A DNA stretch of 45,602 nucleotides from Gammaproteobacteria bacterium (GCA_024644945.1 JAHEGU010000025.1:1-45602), one strand, 5' to 3'. Positions 1 to 9,054 are shown, counted from the stretch's first letter. The notes: a model not told the origin generated them from the letters alone. Program-made: numbers and translations.

Positions 1-147
1 CGGCATCACCGGCGTGGCCGGATGGGGCATAAGCCTCGAGGGTCAGTGAGGCCGGTTCCGTATAACTAAAAGACCAAACTTAACAAACCGAAGTATCTTT
101 CCTCAGCGGGCTCAAATCAAAATGCCTACTGTTGAATATTGTGGTTG
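1..147. other. Window edge, no gene recognised
   Basis: No open frame of useful length crosses this edge stretch. One plus-strand frame reads about 15 codons to a stop near position 48 and could be the last residues of a gene that begins outside the window, but it is too short to assign. Confidence 0.4.
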
Positions 148-1097
148 CTAGGTTGTGGTCGCGCTATAGTTGGCGCGAAGATTGTCGTCTTGTCCACGCC
201 AACTTTGGGCCTCAATAAACACTCGTGTTATTTCCGGGCGAGCCGATTTGATATCTTTTTCGAGTTTCGAAATCAATGCTTCTACTTCACTGGCGGATAT
301 TCCATCGACGATATCAATACTCAGATTGAGTAAAATATCACGTGGGCCAAAATGCATTGTCAGCAGTTCGTTAATGCTAATGATGCCTTCTCTGTTGTCT
401 ACAAGTTTTCGAATATTGCCAATAACCGTGGGTCGTGCAGCCTCATTTATTGATAGACCTTTGGGCTCATAGGATAAAACCTCAGCGGTACACCCGAGAA
501 TGATTCCGATAGTAACGGATGCAATCGCATCGAAAATTGGATTACCGGCAATTCGGGTCAAGTTGACACCGATTAGCGCCGCTATTAATCTCAGCATTGC
601 GGCACTGTCTTCAAACAATACGGTGAGCACAGTGGGATCCTTGTTGCGCTGTGCGGCCTTGAAATAGCCGAGCTACCCTTGGTTTTTCTGAACTCTTTGA
701 AAGCCACCGCGCACGCTGCGCCTTCAAAAATTATGGCAAATGCCAACACGATGTAGTTCACAATCCGCTTTTGAATCGCATGAGGGCTGGCTAATTTGCT
801 CACACCTTCGTAAAGCGAAAACCCCGCGCCGAGCGAGAAAATCAGAATTGCAGCGACAAAAGTCCAGAAATCGAGTTCCATGCTTTACCTGAAAGGATGC
901 CTGGCGTCAGCGGGCTTAGAGGCTCTTTTCATCCCATAGGGCATCAAACCCTGGTTGCCAGTATCTACGACTGAATGAACGGCTTCACTGAACATGGCAG
1001 AGGAACCGGTTATTGCGGACGCTATAAAGTTAGTAATGGCAATAAGGCCGTTGCCGGCTAATGCGGCGTATATGACCATTCGGGAGCCGTGTGGCGA
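148..1097 (-). pseudogene. Cation diffusion facilitator (CDF) family transporter, degenerate
   Basis: Three consecutive minus-strand open stretches together spell one cation efflux (CDF, FieF/YdfM-like) protein of about 310 residues. The N-terminal part has the CDF helix II motif HSVVDTGNQG. The middle part carries two hydrophobic helices. The last part has the helix V region EDSAAM followed by the cytoplasmic domain. Two lesions separate them. A TAA stop lies at 885-887, in the same frame, inside the HPFGYG-type loop where a Tyr codon is expected. One base is missing near 670-676, after which the frame continues as LGYFKAAQRN. No good in-frame start is seen before the first ATG (1079); family-like residues run a few codons further to an in-frame TAG. 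CDF proteins export Zn, Fe or related divalent metals by proton antiport. I infer a decaying gene. Sequencing error is less likely because neighbouring genes are intact and the residues around the stop also deviate. Confidence 0.8.
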
Positions 1098-1500
1098 GAC
1101 AGTGCAGTCGCGGATCAGTAGTTTGATCTATCATTTTCATAGCTTCCAGTGCATGCATAATTTGTTGCGTAGGTTCAATAACATCCGATTACTTACCCGG
1201 TGAAGGTTCAGAAACATTCATACTTAACTAAGAAATTTTTGATCCCAAAGCGCATAAACGGGATTAGCCCCCGAATTTGGTTCGGCATATTTATCGGATT
1301 TTAGTCGAGATGGTCGACCGATATAGACCATACAGTAGAATCAAACTGAGCATCGGGAAGTGGCAGTGCCATCTGCCCAATGTAATTTTATCGGGACAGA
1401 AGCGGTAAGCTCGGTGCTATGCGAACTGGCAATACCGGTATCCGGGTCGGAGCCCATGACTTTAAGGATAAACCGGGATACTGCACCGATGTTTGAGCGC
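1098..1500. other. Gene-free stretch between the CDF pseudogene and the GST gene
   Basis: About 400 nt with only short frames on both strands, none of which I recognise as a protein family. No clear terminator, repeat or tRNA is visible. It may be further remnant DNA from the same decaying locus. Confidence 0.4.
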
Positions 1501-2121
1501 TCAAGCAGATTCAAATTGCCACAGGGAGTGCTTTTGCATGGCGGTTTCAAAAAGAATGGAATGTGTCAGCTCGTTGAGCCATCGACTCAGCTGGTCGAGG
1601 CCGCATTGGTTGAACCAGGTGAGATCGACATTTGCAAACTGCCGGACGAAGGGCATGATGGCAATGTCAGCGATGGTGATTCGATCCGCTAGAAGGTTGT
1701 GCTGTTGCGCCAGACGTTGATTTAGTTCTTTGAGAAATGCCATTCCCTGATTACGGTATTCCTCCTGTGTTAACGGGTATCTATCGGCGTATTTATAATG
1801 ATCCAGTGCGGACTTGAACTCTCCGTCACAGCGGTCGATAAGTGCACGTGCCTGATCCAGATAGATCTGGTCCTCTCCTAACCAGTTGTCGGGATCGTTG
1901 CGTGACACGGCCCATTGCATAATTTCCCAGCTTTCATCAATTACCGTCCCGTCCTCCAATACCATCACAGGCACAGTCCCCTTGGGGGATACCTCAAGCA
2001 TTGAAGGAGGTTTGTTTTTGAGCAGGATTTCGCGGTGCTCGAGTGCGATACCCGATTTAATGAGAGCCATCCGCGCACGCATAGCGTAGGGGCACCGTCT
2101 AAAAGAGTAGAGAATCGGCAC
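1501..2121 (-). CDS. Glutathione S-transferase family protein
   Basis: A 206-residue soluble protein. The N-terminal thioredoxin-like domain starts PILYSFRRCPYAMRARMAL, so the active-site motif is CPYA, as in omega/beta-like and glutaredoxin-like GSTs with a catalytic Cys. The cis-Pro segment GTVPVMVLEDG and the glutathione-binding DESWEIMQW follow, then a helical C-terminal domain. Members use glutathione for conjugation, thiol transfer or dehalogenation; this substrate cannot be told. I chose the GTG at 2121 because GGGAG lies 8 nt before it and the fold begins at once. An ATG at 2151 would add ten residues but has no clear Shine-Dalgarno sequence. The gene follows the GlcG-like gene on the same strand after about 90 nt and may be the last gene of that transcript. 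Confidence 0.8.
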   Translation of the reverse strand: MPILYSFRRCPYAMRARMALIKSGIALEHREILLKNKPPSMLEVSPKGTVPVMVLEDGTVIDESWEIMQWAVSRNDPDNWLGEDQIYLDQARALIDRCDGEFKSALDHYKYADRYPLTQEEYRNQGMAFLKELNQRLAQQHNLLADRITIADIAIMPFVRQFANVDLTWFNQCGLDQLSRWLNELTHSILFETAMQKHSLWQFESA

Positions 2122-2212
2122 TGATATCACTCCCAGGGGATGAGTAGACATTCAATAGTACTCGCAGCGATCCCAGATCTTTTCAGTTGCATAGGGATTC
2201 GACCCGTATTCT

Positions 2213-2638
2213 TCAATTCAGGGTATCGAGAAAAGCTGCCACGCCGGCCTGTGCCACCAGTTCATCCTGGTCAGGTGTTCCCGAGCTGCATCCTACACCT
2301 CCGACAATCTGACTATTAACAAATACAGGAATTCCACCAGGGACAGTGCTGAAACGTCCATTGTTGGAGGCGTTGATGCCATAGGTTGGCTGGCCTGGTT
2401 GCGACGCGTTCCAGTAATCTCTGGTCGATTTTCGGGCTGCCGCCGCGGTCCACGCTTTGTCCATAGAAATCTGGATGCTGGTAATGCGGGCATTATCCAT
2501 ACGCTGAAAAGCGATCAGGTTACCACTATCATCGGTAATGGCGATATCCATATCGACTTCAATTTCTTTGGCTTTCACTTTACAGGCGGCAATTATTTGC
2601 CGCGCGTCATCTAGGGTAAGTCTAGGAACGTTAATCAT
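2213..2638 (-). CDS. GlcG/HbpS family (DUF336) protein
   Basis: A 141-residue protein of the GlcG/HbpS family (heme-degrading domain, formerly DUF336). Visible family features are the start LTLDDARQIIAACKVKA, the central strand DMDIAITDDSGNLIAFQRMD, the helix after it with SMDKAWTAAA, and the Gly-rich C-terminal VPGGIPVF and GGVGCSSG segments. Members bind small ligands; Streptomyces HbpS binds heme, while GlcG of the glycolate locus has no settled role. I chose the ATG at 2638 because the family fold starts there. The frame stays open to 2695, inside the 3' end of the VWA gene. Only 25 nt separate it from the VWA gene stop, so the two are probably cotranscribed. Function here is unknown. Confidence 0.82.
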   Translation of the reverse strand: MINVPRLTLDDARQIIAACKVKAKEIEVDMDIAITDDSGNLIAFQRMDNARITSIQISMDKAWTAAAARKSTRDYWNASQPGQPTYGINASNNGRFSTVPGGIPVFVNSQIVGGVGCSSGTPDQDELVAQAGVAAFLDTLN

Positions 2639-2663
2639 TGTTTGAATGCTTTGGTAGTTTGTT

Positions 2664-4775
2664 TCAGGTTGTGAGTTTGCGATAGATGTCAGCAACTTTC
2701 AGAGGTAGTTTGCGGACTTCATCAATGACGACGTAGCTGGCGGGACCATACATATGAGGCAAATACTCTCCAGCTTCTGTATCAATAGTGATGCAAAACG
2801 GATGAATGCCTGTGTTACGAGCTTCAAGCAGTGCCTGACGCGTGTCTTCAATTCCATAGTCGCCGCGGTACCCATCGTAGTCGTCTGGCTTGCCGTCGGA
2901 CAGTGTAATCAGTATCCGGGTTTTTGCTTCTACCTGGTTCAATATACTGGTTAGGTGACGAATGGTGACTCCCATACGAGTGTAATCCTGGGGGCGTAAT
3001 CCGCTAATTCTGGCTCGCACCTCGTTGTCGTAGGCCTGGTCGAATGCTTTGATTTTATAAACTTCACAGCGATTACGGGTCATGCCGGAAAAGCCATAAA
3101 TTGCATACTGATCGCCTAATATTTCCAAGGCTTCGCACAAAAGGATTAAACTTTCTCTTTCAGCGTCATTAATCCAGCCTTTGGTCGACCCACTGACATC
3201 CACCATAAATACGACTGCCAGATCTCGGTCAATTTTCTGCTTGCGGGTAAACAGGCGGTCGCTCATCTCCACCCCTGTCTGCATATCAGCGTAAGCAGTG
3301 ATTAAAGCATCAATATCCACGTTGTCGCCGACTGGTTCCGCCTTCAGAATCTTGTCCTCACCTCGCAGAGCCTCAAAGTGTCGGCGGATCTCGCCTACCA
3401 GATGATAGTAGCGCTCTATTGTTTTTTGATAGAAGTCGTCGTAGACCGGGTGCGTCGGCATTTCGCGTAACACACACCAATTTTTACGGAAAGTCTGACG
3501 ACGGTAATCCCACTCATCGTATAAAAATGCGCCTTCCTCATGGTAAGTGCCTTTCCACACGTCTTCCGGATTCCTGCTTTCATCCTTGGGGCGGTAACCG
3601 CCATCGCCAGCTGGAACCAGCCAGTCCTCTGGCAGATCATCGAGATCCTGAAGCATGGACTGGAGCAGGCTATCGACATCTGGCGGCGGTTGTATCGGTT
3701 CCCCATCCAGAGTAAGTTGGGGACTTCCGGTTTCGGGATCCTGGGACATTTCCAATTTGCCGTCTTCCATACTTTCAGGATCGAATTCTTGATCCTGACC
3801 GACCTGTTCCATCATGTCGGAGATCAGCATTTGCAATTCGAGTTTTTCCTGTTCAAGTCTTTGTTCGATCCCGATTTGGGCAGCTTCGAGGTCGAATCCG
3901 GCCTGATAAAGAAAGGCATCGGGCCAGGGTGTCTGCAAAGCATACAGTTTCTCAGTGGCTGCGAGGGTATCCGCGACTGAAGCGCCCTCTGACTCCAACA
4001 GGGAAAAATAATGTTGCCAGGTCGCGTCGTTCACCGGAATTGGGGGATTCAGTGTCAGCATTTCTCTGGCAAGCCCCGGCAATTCCCGTCGAATACAGGC
4101 GTTCAGCCTCACTGTCTCGAGAAGATTGAACAGTTTCAGTGCGCGCCCATTGTCTGGAAATTCCGCAATCTGCTGAACTAGGTGTGGGGCGTTTGGAGAA
4201 GGGCGCTTAAACGTACCGAACCAGGTCTGTGCCCACAGATGAACCGCAGTGGCTTTAAACAGCTGGTAGTTTTTTTCGCGGTCGTTAAATCTATTGATAC
4301 TGGCTGGAAGGTAAAGAGTATTCGTATCCGTATAAATACTATTTCCGGCTTCGAGTTTCAGGATTCTTCCAGCCAGTCCGCAAATAAATGTCTCTAGCAC
4401 TCCTCGAATCTGATCGAGACTGACAGATATATGACTGAGGCGGTACTTTGCGGCAAACGATTCGAGAGCATCCAGTGACGCGCTACCCGGGTATAGTCCC
4501 TCTTTATCGTAGATGTCCATGGCATCGAGTAGCCACTGACGCGTACCGTCAATTCCCATAAGGCGGATTGCTTTTGGGGCATGACTGACAAACTGGTATG
4601 CCATCTCCGAGTTGGATTTTCGAATTACATTGGTCCAGTGAAGTGCAAACTCCTGTTGTTCAGTGGTCAGTGGCAGAAGGCCCCGGGTCGGTTCTTCCGA
4701 GGTTCGCCTGGAGGACAGAACCGGATCGAGGAATTCATCCAATGCCGATTCAATAGATTCGTAGGTGAGTGAAAT
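2664..4775 (-). CDS. NorD/CbbO-type protein with C-terminal VWA domain
   Basis: About 703 residues. A long helical N-terminal region (roughly 1-320) precedes an acidic linker rich in Asp, Glu and Pro (about 320-400), a middle domain, and a C-terminal von Willebrand A domain (about 510-700). The VWA has an intact metal-ion-dependent adhesion site: VDVSGST, the Thr in YTRMG, and the Asp in LSDGKPDDYDGY. This architecture is that of CbbO (Rubisco activation) and NorD (nitric oxide reductase maturation), which work with a MoxR-type AAA+ ATPase (CbbQ or NorQ). No such ATPase, Rubisco or NorBC gene is present here, so the client is unknown. The reading frame is open upstream of a TTG at 4742 to an ATT at 4775, preceded at 5 nt by GGAGG; I take ATT as the start. 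The gene follows ychF directly and is probably translationally coupled to it. Confidence 0.8.
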   Translation of the reverse strand: MSLTYESIESALDEFLDPVLSSRRTSEEPTRGLLPLTTEQQEFALHWTNVIRKSNSEMAYQFVSHAPKAIRLMGIDGTRQWLLDAMDIYDKEGLYPGSASLDALESFAAKYRLSHISVSLDQIRGVLETFICGLAGRILKLEAGNSIYTDTNTLYLPASINRFNDREKNYQLFKATAVHLWAQTWFGTFKRPSPNAPHLVQQIAEFPDNGRALKLFNLLETVRLNACIRRELPGLAREMLTLNPPIPVNDATWQHYFSLLESEGASVADTLAATEKLYALQTPWPDAFLYQAGFDLEAAQIGIEQRLEQEKLELQMLISDMMEQVGQDQEFDPESMEDGKLEMSQDPETGSPQLTLDGEPIQPPPDVDSLLQSMLQDLDDLPEDWLVPAGDGGYRPKDESRNPEDVWKGTYHEEGAFLYDEWDYRRQTFRKNWCVLREMPTHPVYDDFYQKTIERYYHLVGEIRRHFEALRGEDKILKAEPVGDNVDIDALITAYADMQTGVEMSDRLFTRKQKIDRDLAVVFMVDVSGSTKGWINDAERESLILLCEALEILGDQYAIYGFSGMTRNRCEVYKIKAFDQAYDNEVRARISGLRPQDYTRMGVTIRHLTSILNQVEAKTRILITLSDGKPDDYDGYRGDYGIEDTRQALLEARNTGIHPFCITIDTEAGEYLPHMYGPASYVVIDEVRKLPLKVADIYRKLTT

Positions 4776-4787
4776 ACGTTCCTCCTC
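4773..4787 (-). promoter_or_regulatory. Shine-Dalgarno overlapping the ychF stop, with AUU start codon
   Basis: On the minus strand GAGGAGG (4781-4787) overlaps the ychF TGA stop (4786-4788). Five nt later comes ATT (4773-4775), in frame with the VWA protein. The added residues ISLTYESIESA run smoothly into the known frame. No ATG, GTG or TTG is in frame at a usable distance; the first is the TTG at 4742, which has no Shine-Dalgarno sequence. AUU starts are rare but real, as in infC. This choice is an inference from spacing. Confidence 0.6.
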
Positions 4788-5880
4788 AAACGTTAAACCG
4801 AAAATGCATTACATCGCCGTCGCGAACAATATATTCTTTGCCTTCCAGACGTAATTTACCGGCCTCCTTTGCCCCTTGCTCCCCCAGGCAATCAATGTAA
4901 TCTGCAAATCCAGTGGTTTCGGCACGAATAAATCCACGCTCGAAATCGGTATGGATAGCGCCCGCCGCCTGGGGAGCGGTTGCACCAATTCTGACTGTCC
5001 AGGCACGTACCTCTTTTTCTCCAGCGGTAAAGAAGGTGTGCAATCCAAGCAGTTGATATCCAGCCCGTATAACTCTATTGAGGCCAGGTTCACTGAGTCC
5101 CATTTCTTCGAGAAACGCTTCAGCTTCGCCAGGATCAAGCTCTGATAATTCTTGCTCGATGGCTGCGCAGATCGCTACTACCTCAGCCTCTTCAGAAGCC
5201 GCAATTTCGCCAATTGCATCTAGGTAGGGATTGTTATCGAACCCGTCTTCGCTGACATTTGCGATATAGAGAGTCGGTTTTATAGTGAGAAAGCACAGAG
5301 GTTTAAGGCGCTCCTTCTGGTCATCTTCCAAATCCATTGCGCGCAAAGTTTTGCCTTCATCTAAATGGTCCTTTACTTTGCCCATAAGATCGCGTATCGC
5401 AATCTGTTCTTTGTCTCCGGATTTGCTGTTTTTTTCCGCTCTTTGCAATGCCCGCTCCGCGGTTTCCATGTCGGCGAGAATCAGCTCGGTATTGATAATT
5501 TCAATATCCGACGCGGGGTCAATCTTGTCGGAAACGTGCGTAATGTTTCCATCGTCAAAGGCCCTAACCACATGCGCAATGGCATCAACCTCACGTATAT
5601 GGGAGAGAAATCTATTGCCCAAGCCTTCGCCTTTGGACGCCCCCTCTACTAGTCCGGCAATGTCAACAAATTCAATGGCGGTTGGAATGGTCTTTTGAGG
5701 TTTGACCAGTTCCGCAAGCTGGTTAAGTCGCGGATCCGGTACTTCAACCATGCCGATGTTCGGATCGATTGTGCAAAAAGCATAATTGGCCGCCTGCGCA
5801 GCGGCCGAGCGGGTAAGGGCGTTAAATAAAGTAGATTTTCCAACATTAGGCAAACCCACAATTCCACATTTGAATCCCAT
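4786..5880 (-). CDS. ychF: Redox-regulated ribosome-binding ATPase YchF
   Basis: A 364-residue Obg-family P-loop protein of full family length. G1 is GLPNVGKST near residue 8, and G3 is the [17 protein letters not shown] segment near residue 73. A coiled-coil insertion follows, and the C-terminal TGS domain ends [15 protein letters not shown]. YchF (OLA1 in eukaryotes) prefers ATP over GTP, binds the ribosome and is linked to the oxidative stress response. It starts 2 nt after the pth stop, a classical gammaproteobacterial pair. Its own stop overlaps the Shine-Dalgarno sequence of the VWA gene. Identity is secure. Confidence 0.97.
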   Translation of the reverse strand: MGFKCGIVGLPNVGKSTLFNALTRSAAAQAANYAFCTIDPNIGMVEVPDPRLNQLAELVKPQKTIPTAIEFVDIAGLVEGASKGEGLGNRFLSHIREVDAIAHVVRAFDDGNITHVSDKIDPASDIEIINTELILADMETAERALQRAEKNSKSGDKEQIAIRDLMGKVKDHLDEGKTLRAMDLEDDQKERLKPLCFLTIKPTLYIANVSEDGFDNNPYLDAIGEIAASEEAEVVAICAAIEQELSELDPGEAEAFLEEMGLSEPGLNRVIRAGYQLLGLHTFFTAGEKEVRAWTVRIGATAPQAAGAIHTDFERGFIRAETTGFADYIDCLGEQGAKEAGKLRLEGKEYIVRDGDVMHFRFNV

Positions 5881-5882
5881 GA

Positions 5883-6467
5883 TTAGTTATCGCTATGCAA
5901 GAAGTTCATGGCACGAGCAAAGTCCCCGTCAAGGACATCAGGCAATGCAATAAGCGAACGTGAAATCGCGGATTCGATCGATAAGCGATCGTTAGAAGAA
6001 GGTTTGGATAATACGTAACCGGATACTCCGCGATTATCGCCAGGATGACCGATCCCGATTCGTAACCTTTTCATGTCTCGAGCACCAGATTTCTGCATGA
6101 TATCTCGAAGTCCATTATGGCCTCCATGCCCCCCTTCCAGCTTGAGCCGAACGATACCAGGTTCAAGATCGAGTTCGTCGTAAGCGATCAGCATCTGGCT
6201 AGTAGGTACGCGAAAAAAACGAGCGAACGGGATAACGCTATCACCACTAAGATTCATAAAGGTCTGCGGTGCAATGACCCGTATGGTTCGACCGGGGAGC
6301 TCAAAACTACCGGTCAGCGCTTTATACCGTTTGTCATCCTTAAGAGTAAATCCATACTGCTGCTGTAAGGCTTGAATGAGCCAGAAGCCTGCGTTGTGGC
6401 GGGTTTCTGCGTAATTGCTGCCAGGATTGCCAAGCCCTGCAATCAGTACAACACCTGCTTGCGCCAT
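5883..6467 (-). CDS. pth: Peptidyl-tRNA hydrolase
   Basis: A 194-residue cytoplasmic enzyme that releases peptides from prematurely dropped peptidyl-tRNA. The family signature is clear: [24 protein letters not shown] near the start, with the catalytic His in TRHNAG. FMNLSG then carries the conserved Asn, and the [27 protein letters not shown] segment carries the catalytic Asp and the GGHNGL loop. The length is normal. It lies between rplY and ychF on the same strand, 72 nt behind rplY and 2 nt before ychF, in the usual order for this group. Confidence 0.97.
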   Translation of the reverse strand: MAQAGVVLIAGLGNPGSNYAETRHNAGFWLIQALQQQYGFTLKDDKRYKALTGSFELPGRTIRVIAPQTFMNLSGDSVIPFARFFRVPTSQMLIAYDELDLEPGIVRLKLEGGHGGHNGLRDIMQKSGARDMKRLRIGIGHPGDNRGVSGYVLSKPSSNDRLSIESAISRSLIALPDVLDGDFARAMNFLHSDN

Positions 6468-6501
6468 GATTCAGTTTGCAAGGGAGTCTGGATTATAGCC
6501 A

Positions 6502-6530
6502 GGTCGGTTCGGCATCATCCCGAACCGACC
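6502..6530 (-). repeat. Intercistronic hairpin between rplY and pth
   Basis: A perfect 11-bp inverted repeat: GGTCGGTTCGG at 6502-6512, a 7-nt loop, and CCGAACCGACC at 6520-6530. No U-tract follows it on the minus strand, so it looks like an mRNA-stabilising or processing hairpin, not a strong intrinsic terminator. It would let rplY be expressed at a different level from pth. Confidence 0.65.
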
Positions 6531-6539
6531 ATTGAGTAT

Positions 6540-7235
6540 CTAGCCTTCGCCAGATTCTTCTTCGGCAGCTTCAGTTGCCTCTTCGCCCTCTGCGGCTACT
6601 TCGCCCTCCTCGGCTTCGCTGACCTCTTCTTCGATTTCCTGCTCAACCCGTTGCGCCTGAACTGCGACCACTGCATTGTCGTGTTCGTGCTCATCTCCGT
6701 GGGAAAATGCAGTAATTTGCACACCTTCGGGAAGTTCGATATTAGATAGATACAGTGACTCACCTAAATGCAGGTTGGTGACATCAAGTTGAATATTATC
6801 CGGTAGATCTTTTGGCAGGCATGTCACATCAACTTCGTTCATCAGGTGAGAGATCATACCGCCGTCAAGTTTTACGCCGACACATTCTTCTTCTCCGATA
6901 AAGTGAACCGGCAGAGACATGGTAATTGGCTTGAGGTCATCAATTCGTTGAAAATCGGCGTGCAGTATCTTTATCTTGTGGGGATGTCGTTGCACGTTGC
7001 GCAGGATGGCCTGCTCCTTGGTACCATCGGTATCAATAGTAATGACCGCGGAGTGGAACTCTTCCTTGTCGAGACTATGGAAAAGAACATCGTGATTTAC
7101 CGCGATACTTAGACTCTCCTTACCGGCGCCATACAATACTGCGGGCACTTCGCCTTCACTTCTTAAACGACGTACCAGACCGGTACCAGTTCGTGCGCGA
7201 ACACGCGCGCTTAATACAAATTCTTGACTACTCAT
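6540..7235 (-). CDS. rplY: 50S ribosomal protein L25 (long form, Ctc family)
   Basis: A 231-residue L25/general stress protein Ctc. The N-terminal 5S rRNA-binding domain opens FVLSARVRARTGTG and contains VPAVLYGAG; the C-terminal TL5/Ctc beta domain follows. The last 35 residues are a Glu-rich acidic tail, common in long L25 proteins. It binds 5S rRNA in the large ribosomal subunit. The ATG at 7235 is chosen because AGGAG precedes it at about 7 nt and the conserved MSSQEFVL start follows. An upstream in-frame ATG at 7277 lies inside the end of prs. It is 34 nt from prs and probably cotranscribed. Confidence 0.95.
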   Translation of the reverse strand: MSSQEFVLSARVRARTGTGLVRRLRSEGEVPAVLYGAGKESLSIAVNHDVLFHSLDKEEFHSAVITIDTDGTKEQAILRNVQRHPHKIKILHADFQRIDDLKPITMSLPVHFIGEEECVGVKLDGGMISHLMNEVDVTCLPKDLPDNIQLDVTNLHLGESLYLSNIELPEGVQITAFSHGDEHEHDNAVVAVQAQRVEQEIEEEVSEAEEGEVAAEGEEATEAAEEESGEG

Positions 7236-7269
7236 TTTGTTGCTCCTTTGACCGCGAGGTCGATAAATA

Positions 7270-8220
7270 TCAATCAATAAACAGGTTGCTAATTGAATCG
7301 CCCGTAGAAATTCTGCGGATCGATTCGGCTAATAGTTCGGCCACGCTTAGTTGCGTGATCATTTCGCACTGCTTGGCTTGCGCGCTAAGCGGTATCGAAT
7401 TGGTTACCAGCAGCTCATCCAGAGACGAGCTAGTTATGCGTTCGATGGCGGAACCGGATAACACTGGGTGCGTGCAGGTCGCTACAACCTTAACCGCACC
7501 TTGCTCTTTCAGAGCCCGGGCCGCCTCACATAATGTATTGGCTGTGTCCACCATGTCATCAATCATGATGCAAGAACGTCCCTCTACTTCACCAATGATG
7601 TGCATGACTTTTGCTTCGTTGGCTTTGGGCCGCCGCTTATCGATGATTGCAAGGTCGGTCTCAAGCTGTTTGGCCATAGCCCGGGCTCGCACAACGCCCC
7701 CTACATCCGGTGATACCACAATCGGGTTAGGCAGGCGCTTGCGCCATAGCTCCCCCATTAGCACGGGGGAACCATAAATATTGTCACAGGGAATATCAAA
7801 AAACCCCTGAATCTGGTCGGCATGCAGGTCCATAGTCAGAACCCTATCGGCTCCAGCCACCCGAATCATCGCCGCCACAAGCTTTGCCGAAATCGCCACT
7901 CGTGCCGTACGCGGCCGTCGATCCTGACGGGCATACCCAAAATATGGTATGACCGCTGTGATTCTTCCCGCTGATGAACGGCGCAATGCATCGATCATCA
8001 CCAATAACTCCATCAGGTTATCGTTTGAGGGTGCACAGGTCGGCTGTACAACAAACACGTCACGACCACGGACATTTTCCATGATCTCTACATTCACCTC
8101 ACCATCACTGAAGGTGTTCACCACGGCTTTCCCCATGGGGATGCCAAGACACTGAACCACTTCACGGGCCAGATCGGGATTCGCATTGCCCGCAAAGACC
8201 GACAAATTGTCAGGAGACAC
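7270..8220 (-). CDS. prs: Ribose-phosphate pyrophosphokinase
   Basis: Makes PRPP from ribose 5-phosphate and ATP, feeding purine, pyrimidine, His, Trp and NAD synthesis. With the start used here it has 316 residues, against 315 in E. coli. Visible motifs are [20 protein letters not shown], the ATP-binding loop [10 protein letters not shown], the flexible-loop RPKANEAKV, and the PRPP-binding [14 protein letters not shown]. The GTG at 8220 has AGGA at a 6-nt spacing. The ATG at 8226 directly abuts that Shine-Dalgarno sequence and would add two residues. The gene lies just downstream of tRNA-Gln and upstream of rplY, the order known from pseudomonads. Confidence 0.96.
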   Translation of the reverse strand: MSPDNLSVFAGNANPDLAREVVQCLGIPMGKAVVNTFSDGEVNVEIMENVRGRDVFVVQPTCAPSNDNLMELLVMIDALRRSSAGRITAVIPYFGYARQDRRPRTARVAISAKLVAAMIRVAGADRVLTMDLHADQIQGFFDIPCDNIYGSPVLMGELWRKRLPNPIVVSPDVGGVVRARAMAKQLETDLAIIDKRRPKANEAKVMHIIGEVEGRSCIMIDDMVDTANTLCEAARALKEQGAVKVVATCTHPVLSGSAIERITSSSLDELLVTNSIPLSAQAKQCEMITQLSVAELLAESIRRISTGDSISNLFID

Positions 8221-8241
8221 GAACATTCCTCTTACAATGGA

Positions 8242-8318
8242 TGGCTGGGGTGGGAGGATTCGAACCTCCGAATGCCGGGATCAAAACCCGGTGCCTTAGG
8301 CCACTTGGCTACACCCCA
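8242..8318 (-). tRNA. tRNA-Gln (anticodon TTG)
   Basis: A full cloverleaf is readable on the minus strand. The acceptor arm starts TGGGGTG and ends in an encoded CCA at 8242-8244. The T arm contains GGTTCGAATCC. The anticodon stem CCGGG/CCCGG encloses loop TTTTGAT, with anticodon TTG (complement at 8282-8284), which reads CAA and CAG. The sequence is very close to the E. coli Gln tRNA with the same anticodon. It is probably transcribed with prs, about 20 nt away. Confidence 0.96.
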
Positions 8319-9054
8319 TCTATCGTTGATTTAAAGTCATATTCCGATGTGATCGGAGACTGGCTAACCACGCTTGCCGACGGACCTCGAGGTCGGCCTT
8401 CGGGAACGGGATACTATCGCATTTTCGGTTTTTTTTCAGTCACAAAGGGCCTTTTCGCAAGTTTTACGGCCGGCGAGAAAAACGCGATATTTTCTTTGGC
8501 GAGGGGGGTCGTGTCAATGCATTCTGGAGCGAAATCAGGCCTATTACCATTGGTACTGCGATGTGACTCGACTTTGCTGGGTCCAGGAGTATCCGGTCAG
8601 ACCCATTTCTGAGGAAATTAATATTCGTGCAGGTATCGCGACGCTAACCGACGAATCTGGGTAAGCTCGACAGAATTGTGGTTGAGAACAAAAATAATAG
8701 CGCTCCCAGTGAATCTGGGACGCCAGGATAGCCTTAATTGTCAGCGAGGTAATCTATTTCAGCTCTGGGTAAAACGCTGTCGAGCCAGGAAACTGGCAAT
8801 CGGGTGATATATTGCGATCATCTCACTGTGCTGTAATGTTTATATCTACTTGTCTTACTTTCAGGATAAAGGATAGACCAGGCACGGTGAATTACTTCTA
8901 AAGTTTTGCTGAACCCCAGATAAATACTTTATGAACCATACTAAACAGGAGACTGAATCAACGCTGAATAGCTTGAGGTTGCTCTAGGAGTTTGAGATTG
9001 CGCGCATCGAGGAATTGGGTTTAACTTGAGAGTCCAAACCCAGCTATTGAAACG
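8319..9054. other. 735-nt gene-free region between tRNA-Gln and agmatinase gene
   Basis: No protein family is recognised in any frame; the open frames seen are short and without motifs. It should hold the promoter of the minus-strand tRNA-Gln-prs transcript and that of the plus-strand agmatinase gene, but I see no convincing -35/-10 pair. A 12-nt palindrome lies near the tRNA end. In relatives ispE directly abuts the tRNA gene, so this stretch plus the agmatinase gene is probably inserted DNA. Confidence 0.5.
8383..8394. repeat. 12-nt perfect palindrome
   Basis: GACCTCGAGGTC is its own reverse complement. It overlaps a second possible stem, GCCGAC (8376-8381) with GTCGGC (8392-8397), about 60-80 nt upstream of the tRNA-Gln 5' end. 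It could be an operator or alternative hairpin; the role is unknown. Confidence 0.4.

Noticed and set aside
1360-1692. A plus-strand frame of about 110 codons upstream of and antisense to the GST gene
   Set aside because: Half of it is antisense to the GST gene, and no family features are seen.
3540-3980. A plus-strand frame of 146 codons inside the VWA gene
   Set aside because: It is antisense to the acidic linker region; such biased codons give long opposite frames by chance.
8241-8612. A plus-strand open frame across tRNA-Gln and the gap
   Set aside because: It runs antisense through the tRNA gene and has no recognisable motif; it is a chance frame.
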